Program-made: the position numbers and the translations under genes
Assembly: GCA_027475525.1 (NCBI GenBank)
Contig: JAMWFC010000051.1
Location: 2,460,451 to 2,524,450 of the forward strand
Length of the DNA: 64,000 nucleotides
Direction: 5' to 3'
Source of the DNA: Macrolepiota albuminosa
Taxonomy: Eukaryota > Basidiomycota > Agaricomycetes > Agaricales > Agaricaceae
Part shown: positions 33,779 through 46,957 of the stretch, piece after piece
Numbering within the stretch: the stretch's first letter is position 1
How the letters are laid out: each line of letters opens with the position of its first letter
The notes under the pieces: model-generated
Database searches by the model: none
Told to the model about the DNA's origin: nothing
The model's input: the letters and a program-made list of their open reading frames with translations, nothing else

Positions 33779-34631
33779 TATCGAGCAACGGGAAGCTTGG
33801 TGCCGATAAGCAATATCGTAGCCAAGCGAAATAGCCTTAAGATGGATGATTGATAGTGGGGGCGAAGACTGGGATGATTTCGAGCACCGGTTACTACACG
33901 TAGCTCTGAGAAATGAGTTCTCACGAGCAAGTCAGGGATTATGAGATAGAATACGAAAATCTGAATGTCTGAACGGTGGGATGCGTTGTCCAGTAAGAGG
34001 AGACCCGAGAGAGTGGAACACCCACACACCACAAGATGTCACCTCGAGTTCGCAACAAATCTCTATTTACTCGTCTATTTTGGCCCGTTGATTACACCGA
34101 GCTCCTGACAGGGGGGTCCTGTTGTCTAAAAGCCTGCCAGAATATTCCCCGCGCTGGTATATATGTGGAGAGTGAGAGGGATAAACACGCTTAATTGCCA
34201 AGCTTTATTAATTAACACAGCCACAGATCTGCGTTTATTTTTCCTCTTCGACCACCGCGAAAGGCTATGTGGACATACAAAAAACCAGATTGATTCATCT
34301 TCGATTATGCCCGGAATAATCAGCACCTTATGCAATTCGAACGACGAGTCCGTCAGTCATTGCTTCCTTACTATATCATCTGTGTAAATGATAATGGTGA
34401 TACAGTTTTGTAGATAAATTCCGAGTTTTACAAAGTTGTCCTTCATCTCCTGAAGATCTTAAGTATGGTTTTCCAGTACATACTTTCACCGGGTCGCGAG
34501 GAAAGTGATCTTTCAGTTGTAGTAGTAGTATCTGATAAGATAAACATACCATTGATGACATTTGCACGTGGAGAATTATCCGATCATGATAATACCCTGA
34601 CCGAATTGAACAAGACTCCCTGGTGGACATA
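33779..34631. other. velB / ArfGAP divergent intergenic region
   Basis: About 850 bp with no supported gene; it should hold both promoters and the long 5' UTR usual for velvet genes. No repeat seen. Confidence 0.45.
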
Positions 34632-36098
34632 ATGTCAGACCAAGTAGCGGCCAAAAAGATCCTTAGCGAACTTTCCAAGCGCGAAGACCTCAAAAACAAA
34701 GTCTGCTGTGACTGCTCCAACCTGAATCCTCAATGGGCTTCTGTCAGGTAAGTTCCTGTTCGCATGCGACACCACTAACACTCAGCTTCCCCAGCTTTGC
34801 CATATTCCTCTGCCTACAATGCGCAGGAACGCATCGCGGATTTGGCGTGCATATAAGGTGCGAGTCTTGGCAGTGACTCTTGCTGCCTGTGCGCTTCTCA
34901 TCGAATTAGCTTTGTGAGGTCCGTGTCAATGGATACCTGGCAGGATGAACAAGTTCGAAGAATGCAGGTAATGGATCATGAGGTTTCATCTTGACTCTCT
35001 CTGATTTATGTAGCTCGGTGGCAACGCTCCCTTCCAGGAATTCCTCAAGTCATACGCCCCTGCCGTTCAGGGAGGCTATAGCGAGGAACTCGGCTCTTAC
35101 GATAAATACCATTGCTGGGCAGCGACGCAATACCGAGAAAAGGTGTGTCGTGTCTTGCTCTTACTGTGTATTTCCCTCATCTATTTACAAAGCTGGATGC
35201 TGAGCTCGTCGGTAAAGAATGGGCCCCATCATTGCCGCCTCCCGAGTATACCCAAAATGTCAAATCCTCATCGCCGTCAACACGTCCGTCATCTGCCCAA
35301 GGCCTTCGAAAATCCCGCGCAAACGCCCGATCAGCGACAGGAAATACCTTACGCAGTAATTCACCCTCCCCATTCCGGCATTCGCCTCGTGGCACTCCAG
35401 ACCTTGATCAGAAAACCGCTAACGAGAGCTACTTTGCAAGTTTGGGTAAAGCCAATGAGAACCGACCTCTTGATCTTCCACCTAGTCAAGGTGGTCGTTA
35501 TACTGGCTTTGGTAACACACCAACCCCACCGACCTCCAACCACCCTTCCTATGCGTTGTCGTCTTCTGCTGCTCCCACGTTAACTGACTTGCAGCAAAAT
35601 CCCTTAGGCGCGATCAGCAAAGGATGGTCGCTATTCTCTGCAGCCGTTGTTGGAGCCAGCAAAGCTGTGAATGAGAACGTCATTCAACCTGGAGTTGAAA
35701 GAGTCACGGATCCTGCTTTCACTGCGAGTGTCAAAGGATACATGAATGAGGCACAAAAAAGGGCGGTTATTGCTGGAGGTTCTGCGAATCAATGGTCAAA
35801 GCAGCAATTCGGTGTTGACGTTGCTAGCAGCGTTGGCGGTGTGGTTGGGGTGGTAAAAGACAGGGTCACAGGCGGACCTCAACGTGCTGGGTATGGCGTG
35901 CTTTCCCATGACGGTTCTGGCGAAAGATCTGCTCTTTACAATGATGGAGATGACGATGGCTTCGATTTTGAACACGGTCATCAGTCAGGTATTTCCCCCA
36001 TGCAATCCTCTTCAGTGACTGCGCCGTCGATTGCATCCAAGACGACGACGTCCACCACAAAGAAAAGTGACTGGGATGATGATTGGAAGGATTTCTAG
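34632..36098 (+). CDS. GCS1: ArfGAP1/Gcs1-type ADP-ribosylation factor GTPase activator
   Basis: Stimulates GTP hydrolysis on Arf in COPI and Golgi transport. Exons 34632-34747, 34795-34857, 34910-34967, 35014-35142 and 35193-36098. The ArfGAP zinc finger is complete (CCDCSNLNPQWASVSFAIFL then CLQCAGTHRGFG) with the catalytic Arg in THRGFG and the usual VRSVSMDTWQ. The C-terminal half carries helical lipid-packing-like stretches (ISKGWSLFSAAVVGASKAV, DPAFTASVKGYMNEAQKRAV) and an acidic Trp end KSDWDDDWKDF, as in Gcs1/ArfGAP1. No frame problems. It lies head to tail with MCCC2, about 200 bp upstream. Confidence 0.93.
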
Positions 36099-36296
36099 AA
36101 TACATAGACGCGTGAACACGCAGTGTACATGGATTTTTTGAGGCATAGCTGTACGTTGAGATAGGTTATTTAGAAATGACATGCATGGTCCGGCCGCGAT
36201 ATTGCGATCGGAGTTTCTCCTGAACGTCGACGTTGAATATAACCTACTATTCTCTTTCGCAACTGTCTGTTATATAACGCTTGTTAGCTTGTTCCC

Positions 36297-38658
36297 ATGC
36301 GTCTGATACTGCAGCAGTGTTTACGTCGAACAATCACCAGTTCAAGACGTTCATACAATGCCACTGTTCTCCCCTCCTTGATTTCCACTTCTTCCCCAGA
36401 GTTCGTAGCGAAGGCCAAAGCCATGGACGAACTCGTGGCTGATTTTGAAGCAAAGATGGCCAAGGCTCGTCTAGGTGGTAGTGCGAAGGCGGCGGAACGC
36501 ATGCGAAGCAAAGGAAAGAAGTTGCCCCGTGAAAGGTACGCGTTTTCTACTATGTTTCGCGGTCACTTATGAATTTCAGGCTTATCTTAGACTTGGGCTT
36601 CTGTTAGATCCAAATACTCCATTTTTAGAGCTTTCGGCATTGGCTGCTCATGAGGTCTATTCAGAGGACATACCTGGAGCGGGTATCATCACTGGTATTG
36701 GTCGAATAGCAGGCAGGGAGTGTGTTGTGGTTGTCAATGACGCTACTGTGAAGGGCGGGTCGTATTATCCTCTTACAGTTGACTGGCACTTCTTGCAGGT
36801 CGTAAACTACATACTAAACATCTTGGTTTACAGGTCAAAAAGCATCTTCGTGCTCAGGAAATAGCACGCGAGCATGGTCTTCCTTGTGTCTATCTAGGTA
36901 CGTATCCTCTTTCACTTCAACGTCACCATCTGTACCAGTTATAATGCGGCCATCAGTGGAATCTGGAGGCGCGGCGTTACCTCACCAGGCGAATGTGTTT
37001 CCTGATAAAGAACATTTTGGCCGTATATTCTACAACATGGTATGCTCCCTTCTATACAGATTGGTGCAGCTTTGAACATGTTCTAAAAGGCGCAAATGTC
37101 AGCTTTGGGCATTCCGCAAATTGCTGTAGTGCATGGCATTTCTGTAGCAGGTTCGCTTCACTTCTATCAATGGTGTCAATTCAACTCACTTTACTCAGGT
37201 GGAGCCTACGTTCCCGCCATGGCTGACGAGAACGTTATTGTTCAAAACCAAGGTCGCATCTTTCTAGCCGGCCCTCCGCTTGTTAAAGCCGCTACGGGTG
37301 AAGAGGTTGATGAGGAAACCTTGGGAGGCGGTTTAATGCATTCAAGTGAAAGTGGTGTGACAGATCATCTTGCGAGAGACGACGAGCACGCGCTTGCCAT
37401 CGCGAGAGAAATCGTTGGAGACCTTGGGGCGGCAGGCAGCCGTGAAGTACTGGTAGGTCGACTTGATATCACATAACACGTGCAAAAACATTTACAAGGA
37501 TTACTAGCCCTCGAACAGATCTGAAGAACCTCTATATCCTTGTTCTGACCTTCATGGTATCGTTGGGACAGATGTCCGACAGCCTTTCGACATGAGGGAT
37601 GTGATTGCACGCATTGTAGATGGTAGCAAGTTCAGGGAGTTCAAGAAGGAATATGGATCCACGATCATTACGGTATACCCTCTTTGCGTCATTCGTTCGA
37701 CCCTGATTTATTTCCGTCCTTCAGGGTTTCGCACACATTCATGGATACCCAGTTGGCATTGTTGCTAACAATGGAATTCTTTTCTCTCCGTCTGCCGTGA
37801 AAGCTACTCATTTTATCGAACTTTGCTCCCAAAGAAAGATTCCTCTACTTTTCCTTGTTAATGTCACTGGTCGGATCTGTGATTTGATTTGTCAGATGCT
37901 TCTATCAACATCTTGAATTTAGGTTATATGGTGGGCTCCAAAGCCGAGAAGGCAGGTATTGCCAAAGATGGTAAGTCTTTTTCCCGACTTGACCTCCCTA
38001 GATGTATGAATCTGTCTACCAGGTGCGAAGATGGTCCGTGCCGTTGCGTGTGCAGATGTGGCCAAGCTTACGGTCATTGTTGGAGGAAGTTTTGGAGCAG
38101 GCAATTATGGTGAGCCGTATCGATATTACGTTGTACGTTTTTTCACTCACGCGGTACTTAAAGGAATGGCTGGTCGAGCTGTGATTTCACACTTCGTTCT
38201 CATTTTTGAAGTCTCGTTGACTTGAAATCAATAGTATTCCCCGAGGTTTCTCTGGATGTGGCCGGTAGGTTTTTTCATCTTTATCTGCATACTCAGGCTA
38301 ATTCCAAAACAGAATGCGAAAGTATCGGTCATGGGATCTGCTCAGCTTTCACAAGTCATGACTTCGGTTTCTAAGTGAGTCTGTGTACTCCAAGTTATGC
38401 TACGAGTCCTAATGTTATGTACCCAGGGACCCTGCACAGCACTCCTCATTGAAAGCCGAAATTGAGGACCAGTCGACTGCACTTTATTCGACTGCACGGC
38501 TATGGGACGATGGCATTATAAAGCCTACAGACACGAGAGATGTAGTTGGATTGGCTCTCGCCCTGTCTGCACGTGAACGTCCGTCGACCTCAGGCCTTGG
38601 TGCGAGGTCGACGACCTGGGATGGAAACAATAAAGGCTATGGCGTTTTTAGGATGTAA
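36297..38658 (+). CDS. MCCC2: 3-methylcrotonyl-CoA carboxylase beta (non-biotin) subunit
   Basis: Carboxyltransferase subunit of mitochondrial 3-methylcrotonyl-CoA carboxylase in leucine breakdown. I can trace 14 exons; introns are 36536-36590, 36778-36833, 36898-36956 and ten more. The N-terminus [20 protein letters not shown] is a typical presequence. Family motifs: [96 protein letters not shown] and [20 protein letters not shown]. The exon for MAGRA is only 17 nt (38164-38180). Stop TAA-like end after [10 protein letters not shown] at 38658. Length of about 560 residues is normal. Intact. Confidence 0.95.
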
Positions 38659-39742
38659 CACAACCATACACGTGGGGTGATCCCTCGTATTGGAGCAATA
38701 ATGAACGTGATTGTATGATTAGCACGTCAGCTTATCAAGTCAATCAGGAGTTTGAAAGTTCTTTCGACCGTGCAACCTAACTATATACACCCTATCGTTG
38801 TTCTCTCAGTACTACTTACGCCCCGTCGGACACTTAATTCCAGCTGCTGACACATTTTTGGGCCAATTGATTTCCTCATCGTCGGGCTCCATTTTTCTCG
38901 TACACACGTTCAGTGTGTGTCAAGAAATACTTTTCTCCATGTACTGACTGGTTCTAGTTTATTGCAGACTTGGGACACTGTCCATCGATTTGTCTTGCAA
39001 AACGTTTTTTCAACATAACGCGACCTCACCTGCACAACCTCTAGTCAATGTCTTCTGCGCCATCTACATCGCTACCCCGCTTACACCGTTACCTGTGGAT
39101 CCCAGTGACCTGAATTCCAAGTACACCGCCTTCCATGCCCCATGTGTGGTTTACGAGACACGTCGCATCAGTTGTGGCTCAAAACTCGTTCAATTGTTAA
39201 TTCCTGTAAGAATTTCCAACTTTATACTCGCCGCCAGCACTCTAGATCGCATTGTGCCCTATGGGTCGTTGCAAGCACGGCATAACCGAGACTTAAAAAT
39301 CACAACATAGATAGCCTCAAGATGCGGAAACTAGGGGACATACATATCAAAAAAAATCGAGGGTATGTATTCATCTGTCTGCCGTATAAATTCGCTTGAT
39401 ACATTTTTTTTCTGCAATAGAGATCATTGAACTCAGTTATAGGCTAAGTGGTGTATTTACGTGGAGATACTATTAGTTGGTTGATAAATGTGGATCTTAC
39501 GATGGCCGGGATTCTTACGGCAATCTTTACAAAAAGTTTCTTCTCACAGCGTTCCATTTCCCAAAAACCGGCCTCTTGGATGCCCCTCAGCGCCATACTG
39601 ATCGAAGGGAGTGAAACTCTGTGTTTTTTGATTTTGTTGAGACTTCACCGAGGTCATCGAGAGAGACTGAAAGGAATTGGTCAAATTGTGGTTCTAACAA
39701 ACGTCCATTAGGTATCCTTGAAAGAAGGAGAAAAAAGAACTC
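38659..39742. other. Intergenic, no supported gene
   Basis: Short frames only, between convergent MCCC2 and the zinc-finger gene. Nothing recognised. Confidence 0.45.
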
Positions 39743-40956
39743 TTACTGGTGTGGTTTGCCATAAAGGGGAATGGCGAGGTAGTGGGTTACTAGGGACGCG
39801 CTAAATTTCTCTTCGTCACTTGTCAGTGAAGATTGAAGAATCTGTATTACCGCATTGGAAAGTCCTGAAGAAGTTGCAAGTCCACTGATCGGTTGGGTGG
39901 AAGAGGTGACGGTACTACAACGTTGGCCGTGTAGATCAATGGATGAGCTCCACTGTGTCCAATGTAGAGGGGGTTTGGCCGTGCCTGTGTCTGGTCGCAA
40001 GGGTATCTGACCATGCGAATCGATCTGTACAACCGGGGGAGAAGTCCTCCATGTGCTCCCACGCAGAGAATGTACTGTTTCCGTGGCCAAGTCTGACTGA
40101 GTAGACCCAGAAGTCGCGTAGATCGGCATGAGTGCCTCTACAGTGGAAGAGCAACTTTTTACATGCTGAGAAAAGTTAATATCCAATGAACCAAGTAAAA
40201 CTTCAGCGCCCACGTTGTCGAGATCATCTTGGCTTTTGAAATTGATTCTACATCCACTACAAGCCGGATGTGCGCCGGATTTATGCTGCACATATCATTT
40301 ATACTGTGAGTGGCGCAATCCAAACAGCGACTGCCTGGCCTTTTCACTCACTGACAAAAGCTCGGCTGCATCTTTGAAACCTTGCTGGCATATACTGCAC
40401 AAAGAGTGTGGGGGTGATCGATCTGCATAGTGAGACTGAAGGCGATCTTCGTAGATCACCTCGCCGTTACACGCCGCACACTTCACCTGTGGATGTTCAT
40501 TGGCTTCATGCTGTGTGCGCCACAAACCAGGACAGGCAAAATCAGCGTTATGATCGGCTTATTGGATGAATTAAATCAACACTTACTGCGTCTCTTTCTG
40601 CAATATTTCGGAATCCGAGCCCGCATTTTGGGCAATTGGGATGTCGGTCAGAGGGGGACCCACGATAGTGATCGTTTAGGGCGCTCAAAGAATGGAACTC
40701 TCTTTGACATTCCTCGCAAGGAAAAGTCGGCGGATGCCTTGCGGCCATATGCTTATTGTCAACAGAAAAAAAGAGTCACAGACAAATAGCTTCAGGTAAT
40801 AAGACTGACCTCGTTTTTTGAAGTCTCATTTATAAATCTTCTTTTACAAAGGTTACAGACGGGGTGGGGGAGTGAACTGCTTCTGAGATGTTGTTGGAGA
40901 GCCTCTTTGTTACGAAAATAGCGTCCTGCACAGTCTGTGGCGAAACATCGGGGCAT
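39743..40956 (-). CDS. Zinc-finger protein with one finger pair per exon
   Basis: From ATG 40956 successive exons repeat one plan: MPRCFATDCAGRYFRNKEAL ... HPVCNLCKRRF; then FPCEECQREFHSLSALNDHY ... HPNCPKCGLGFRN; then VKCAACNGEVIYEDRLQSHY ... HSLCSICQQGFKD; then HPACSGCRINFKSQDDLDN. Each unit is a C2H2-like finger (C-x2-4-C ... H) followed by H-P/S-x-C-x2-C-x4-F. The last exon is a Ser/Thr-rich tail of about 130 residues ending PLYGKPHQ. Such arrays bind nucleic acid or protein, and the gene is probably nuclear. I do not recognise an orthologue. The exact start could also be ATG 40986. Confidence 0.7.
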
Positions 40957-42723
40957 TACAACTTGTAGGACGCACCACAACATCAACTCTACCGATGGCT
41001 GCGATTTTATGTAGATATTGGTCCGATCTTCCTGCGACCCGGACTAGTGTATGCTGGGATGTGACAGATGGCCGCCGATTGTTTGACTGTCTGGGTACGG
41101 ATTTCTCATCCTAATTTACCTGAATTGCAATGATCCCGAGGTATTTGTCAGATAAGCGTTGCGATTGTAAGTCCGACATGGACCTGAGATGCCGTCACTT
41201 TTAGACCCTTCCAAATTGGTATTTCAATCCAGGCTTCCTTTCGGTGGATGCAGCAAACGTCCAAAGAAGATTTCTAACTTGGAGGCATCCAATGGCCTTG
41301 CCTGCTTCTGGTAATCCTCAGGCGACAAGAACTGCATTCGCATTGAAAGGTGTAGATCACATGTATAAAGTAAAATGGAATAAATGTGTTGAGATCAAAC
41401 CGCCACAATCGCATCGTCACAAGATTTTAGCGGAATTATCGCCGCCCTCAGGACGTGCTTCTGCACTGACTCAACTAGGTGGTAATGCACATTGCACCGT
41501 CATATTAAACCTATTTCAAGATTTTTCCCGCCTCGAGTCCTGATGGAGTGAATGTGATGGACAGATTTCAATGAAACAGAACTTGTTCCCGAACCAAGGG
41601 ACCTCCAATCATTCAATCTGACGTCACAATTTGTCACACTCTCATCTAAAATTCTGCACAGACAGTCAGAGTATTTTGAATTGCAGATTCAGGGTGATAG
41701 TATAAGATTTATCTAAATCACAGAGGCAGAGCAGAGGCAAAGCAAGATGAGTTTGAATATGAATATTAATATTCTGTGCAGTCAACTTCGTATGTTCTTC
41801 TGATAGTTCAAAGACTGTGTTTTGTTTCATGACATTGGAAGCTTGCTTCTTACTGTATAGATAGTAACTCAAACTTTGGTTTGTGTCACCTCTACTGGGC
41901 ATGCATATATGCAATGCATCTGCTTCTTGCCAGTGGTGTGTGAACTTCTGCCAAACCCTGAAATGCATTGCTATCAACGTCAATTGACTGTCATGACATG
42001 CGCTTCTCTGGTTATTTGAAGCTTACTCAATTTACTAAAGGATTGGCTTTCTAGACTCCTTTTGGAATCATTTAGCTTCATGTGGAAAAGAGATGGAAGC
42101 AATGAGAATATTGAGAAAAGACAATACCAGACATGCAGCATCTTGATTTACACTTAATTATTTGAACATAGCAAGCTCTCTATCTCAGATGAGGTACTTA
42201 CATACAAACATATTTTATGGCCGTAGTGATCAGTTCTCGCTATGGAAATGCATGTACAAGTCTGACATGTTCCATCTTCACGTAGTGCAGGGAACGATGT
42301 TCACAATGTAAAAACACAAAAATAATCCAATTTATTTCAAAATTTTATTTGAATATTTGTGTCAAAACCATAGAAAAAATATTGTAACCAAATTTTTAAT
42401 GGTACTTGATCTGATGCTCCCAATTGCATTGGAGAGGACTATATTGGTCATTCTTGAGCCTAAGGACCAGAGCAAGCCTCCTGTGGCAATTTGCTTTTAA
42501 GTTCAGTTAAAATATTTTTTCTATAAATTTGAAATATTCAAATAAAATTCTGAAAATAATCGAATTATTTTTACCGCCAAAGAACCATCATTCTCTGCAC
42601 CCAGTGTTGATTTAGAATACGAAGAATTCAAAAAGCGACCTGACCGATCAGTGTATAACCCTCGTGCTCGGCGATTTTACCAGAGTTAATACTGTCTGAA
42701 GTTCAGACCATGCTGTCATTGCT
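40957..42723. other. Gene-poor AT-rich region upstream of MLH3
   Basis: No supported coding sequence; short frames such as 41244-41543 are not recognised. It includes the inverted-repeat element at 42318-42572. Confidence 0.5.
42318..42572. mobile_element. AT-rich inverted-repeat element (MITE-like)
   Basis: The left end 42318-42389 and the reverse complement of the right end 42505-42572 share long matches, including ATTTTATTTGAATATTT and ATAGAAAAAATATT, with small gaps. The 255-bp unit has no coding capacity. A target duplication is not certain. It ends about 150 bp upstream of the MLH3 start. Confidence 0.6.
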
Positions 42724-45700
42724 ATGGCGCAGACTGGCATAGAAAAGCTTGATGCTCCAACTCGTGTGAAGCTTCGCTCCTCGCAAATTCTGACGTCTCT
42801 CCCCCAAATTGTGTCCGAACTCGTTCAGAATTCTATAGATGCCGGGGCTACTGCTATTGACATCGGCGTAGACTGTGAAGAATGGCTTTGCTGGGTTAAA
42901 GATGACGGCGGCGGAATAGCGAAAGAGGGTCTACTTTTACTCGCGAATGGATCGGAAGAGGGTCGATATGGTATGTGCCTGTATGAAAATTTCGAAAACG
43001 TCCAATTAATCGGCATCAACTGTCAGGGAGTTCAAAACCATACCAACCATCCAGGTTAAACACTGTATCCACCTTTGGCTTCCGTGGAGAAGGTATCTCA
43101 CACTTCCCCATTCCCCATTCTGCTTCGGCTATACCATAGTCAATTGTCTAGCCCTTGCCTCCGCGGCTGATCTTGGATGCATCGAAATATCTTCCCGCAC
43201 GGCCCGTTCACGGGAAACCTGGTCAATCATCACTAAGGTCATTGAAAGGCCGCTTCATGCCCTTATTACAATCACTCACTGATTGCAGAGTGGCAAGTGT
43301 CTGTATTCAGGTCCTGCTGTCCGCTGGCGCAGGGAAACTTCTGGTACAGTAGTATGCGTACGAGACGCATTCTATAATGTGCGTGGACTGGCTGGGAACA
43401 GTAGATATAACAAATTTATTTCTAAGCAGCTTCCCGTCCGTCGGCTTTCACATCTTCCTCCTGCCCGCACCCTCGATCAAATCCGTCAAGATTTGGAGAC
43501 ATATTCGATTATTTTCCCTCAGATTTCTTTTACCCTTGAAAACTGTCACGATGAGCCTGGCTCCTCCAGGGGGCGCGTTTTGAGGATATCCAAGGTCTCA
43601 ATAACCATTCTCTATGTATATTCAGATTTTGACCTTTTCCAGACGTCATCCAGCTTGAATTCTTTCCGCAATTTGTACGGACGTGCCTTAGCCGAGGTAG
43701 ATGAGAGATCGCGTGACGTTGACCCACTACTGAACAAAGGAATACTTAGCATGCTGAGTCGATCGACTTCCAGTCAGATGGCTTGAGGTTGGAAGGCTTC
43801 ATTAGTCTCAACGGTGCTTACTCCAAAGTTAGTGTCCATACAACTGTCTGGCATTTCACTAATTCGTAACCTATTTAGGGATACCAATTTCTATGTACAT
43901 AAAGAATTTTTGTTTCAACGGCGACAGGCTGATTTGGTTGGAACTCAATAGATGTCAATCGACATCCAATTGCTCGTTGTGATTTGCATCAGGCTATAGA
44001 TTCTGCCTTCGGTGCAAGTACATTCGGAAAAAACGTAAAGAGCACTCGTCATTTGATTTCCATCGCTCACTTTACTTTCATATCAGGCACTCGACGAGGT
44101 TGGTGAGATTGACCTTCCGCGATCTAGTACGTCCTCCAGCAGGAGAGTACTAGATATATGCAACTGATCAGGTGTACGTAGGCATTCGCCGCTCGCCCAG
44201 AAAGCCGGAGAAGAAAGCGGTATATGTACTCAATATCATTTCGTCCCCGGAGCAATTGGATAACTGCCTGGAACCTGCAAAAGCACATGTTCAATTTCGG
44301 GCGAGTAACTAAACCTTTTTCTGTTACCTAGTGGTCATTGAGACTTGAGGTTCTCACTGCAGGATCAAGATGCCGTTCTAGCTCTTCTCTCTACTGCTGT
44401 CACAATCTTCCTCACCAAACACGGTTTTCTTGTACCTGATCGACTGAGCTCCCGACCTGAGAGTAACAGAAATTCCCCTGCCCCAAGAAAACGAAGGAAG
44501 ATACAGAATGACGACTCTGTCTCTTTGGAGGTGTTCGACTCGAATGAAGCTCCATCAATAGACCGGGGTGAAAGAAATTTCATGATCCAATCCCAACCAC
44601 ACTTGTATACTATGGATGTGGGCTAGAATTTTTTTAGTTGGAACAACTCCTTGTCTGACTTTCTGCAGCCATCCGATAATAAAATCCAGCAAATGACATG
44701 GACGGATTCTCAAACGGGTGAAACATTCATAGTAGATTCAAGGACTGGGAATTCTTATCCACAGGCAGAGGCATCATTCAAAGGGGTTGACATTACAGGC
44801 ATCTTGAGAGACAGATGTCCCCGAAGAACAATTCCCTGCTGCGCAGGTGGTCCAACTGGTACACAGAATAAGATAGATGAAGTAACACCTCCAGAGTGGC
44901 TCCAAAAGGCGCTGCAGGTAAGCCCTTGACAGCTTCGTATACACAGATCTACAACATGAATAGGAAAATCGGACCTACAAAATCGGGGAGAACATGATTC
45001 AGAAACTTTCATCAAGGCTTGTGGATGGGACATCAGAACGACCTTTTATTGATATACAAAAATTCCACAAAATTCGTTCTGAACTAACTGGTTCAGCTTC
45101 AGAAAAACGTCACTACTGTTTTAGAAAAGAAGACCTCCATCGAGCCGTTGTAATTAATCAAGTCGACACGAAATTTATTGCCTGTATCATGGAAGACCAC
45201 ACTGATGTTGATGATGAAAGTTTGCCAGCCACGAATACACCTCCTGTGGGGGGGCATGTGCTCGTACTGGTTGATCAGCACGCTGCAGATGAACGTATTC
45301 GGGTTGAACGATTTCTGAAAGATCTCTGCTCTGGGTTCCTCCACAGGAGAAATGGGACCGATCTGGATTTTGGTGGCGTGCAAGTCAAGGAACTTTTGCC
45401 ACCTTTGCCCGTCCTCCTCACTTTGCATGAAACTCAGCGGCTGAGTGAGTCGTTGGAAGTTCGAGAAGCCTTTGGTTTCTGGGGGTTTCGATTTGAAATT
45501 CGGGAGATGCCAGCTGTCGACGAAATTCCATCAGATAACAGCAGTTCGAATTCGGGCTATGCCCAAGTTCTAGTGAAAAGTATTCCAGAGGTGGTCAGCG
45601 ACAAGGTAACGTCTAATTCTGGCTCAAGGCACTCGATAAATTCGTTGATGTTTCGTAGCTATTACTAGGCGATGAGCTTCGTAACCTTGTCAAAGGTTTC

Positions 45701-46184
45701 TTAGGCCAGCTGGAAACGGATGGGTTTCCGAAGACCCCGATCAATCAGGATGAAGATGAATTTTCCTGGTTAAAAGCTCTGCGCTGGTGCCCGCGAGAAT
45801 TACTTGACTTGATTAATTCCAAAGCATGCCGAGGTGAGTATGAATGGATTGGCTTGTTCCGCTTTTATTGCGTCGGATTCTGAGACCAATTGAAGGCGCA
45901 ATCATGTTTAATGATTCACTCGGCATCTCCCAATGTGAAAGCCTTATCCGCCGTTTGTCAGACACGGCCTTCCCCTTTCAGTGTGCCCATGGGCGGTGAT
46001 TGGAAAAATATTTGTCTTGATTTTGAGATACTGACCCTTATTCTGTAGGCCTTCCGTTGTGCCCCTGACCAATCTTGGAATGTCGCCTGTAAAGTCCAAG
46101 GGATTATTGAGATGGTCCAAGCTGGAAGACGGGGACCTTAGCAACCCTTCATCAATGAAGAACGTCTTCCTTGATGAGAGATAA
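42724..46184 (+). CDS. MLH3: DNA mismatch repair / meiotic endonuclease MLH3
   Basis: MutL homologue that pairs with MLH1 in meiotic crossover resolution and mismatch repair. N-terminal GHKL ATPase motifs: IVSELVQNSIDAGA (Glu and Asn), VKDDGGGIAKEG and, after splicing, LNTVSTFGFRGEALASAADL. A variable middle (RKRRKIQNDD) follows. The C-terminal dimer/nuclease domain has the metal motif DQHAADERIRVE (DQHA-x2-E-x4-E), KACRGAIMFND (ACR motif) and QCAHGRPS, so the endonuclease site looks intact. Stop TAA 46182-46184 after KNVFLDER. About ten short introns; exact borders in 43600-44350 are not resolved. The family call rests on the shared start SSQILTSLPQIVSELVQNS and the nuclease motif. Confidence 0.93.
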
Positions 46185-46399
46185 TAAATTGTCGAGGAGC
46201 ATAGACAGTTTTCCCTTTGTCCGTAATGGATTATCCGAACCGAAAAGGCCACGCGGCCCTTTGTTATTTACCTGTCGCGTGACGTCGAATTCGATTATGA
46301 CATCAAGATGTGCCACAATCCATTATAAAGCCCCCCAACCTCCGCTCATTCACATATCGATATCTCCCCGCACGATAAAGTCAGAACAAGATCTTCACC

Positions 46400-46957
46400 A
46401 TGTCCTCCAAGTCTCTTACCAAAGTCATATACAAACCCGATCATACCTCTACGGACGAATACACTGTCATTGTCAATCCCGAAGAGGTCAGTCTTCCTAC
46501 GTGAATTCCCGGAAGGTCGTGTTTTGAAGTTGCCATCCACGATTAGTATAAGAAATGGAAAGCAGGAGGTAAGCCTATCCTTCTTGATCATTTTACATCT
46601 CCAGTACCGAACGATTCCCTTCATAGACACGTAAATGCACCTAGTTATATATATCTATAGATCTAATCATTGACTCCTTGCATCAGGTCTGTACCGCTCG
46701 CTCAGGTGGTAGATTGTAAGTCTTTCAACTCGGCAGTTATCAAGGCTGAACCCTTTGCAGCTTTTGATATCTTCCATTCAAACCAAGGACACCAAGGGCG
46801 CCTTGGTCAACCTTCCAAACAACAACTCGAGAATGACTTTGGCACGAGCAAGGATGACGAAGTTGTGACCAAGATCTTGCAGAACGGCAAAGATCAGGCT
46901 AGCGATCGTATTGGTTCACTGGACTCTGTCAACAAGAATATTTCGAGAGGACGTTGA
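46400..46957 (+). CDS. RTC3: SBDS-domain small protein RTC3
   Basis: Single-domain relative of the ribosome maturation factor SBDS/Sdo1; yeast Rtc3 is linked to RNA metabolism and stress. Exons: 46400-46486, 46547-46568, 46627-46630, 46687-46715, 46761-46957. The spliced product is MSSKSLTKVIYKPDHTSTDE, YTVIVNPEEYKKWKAG, DTSVPLAQVVDSFDIFHSNQ and KQQLENDFGTSKDDEVVTKI, ending NKNISRGR. Exon 3 is only 4 nt (ACAC); without it the frame between KAG and PLAQVVDS cannot be made. Length of about 130 residues fits the family. Confidence 0.88.
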
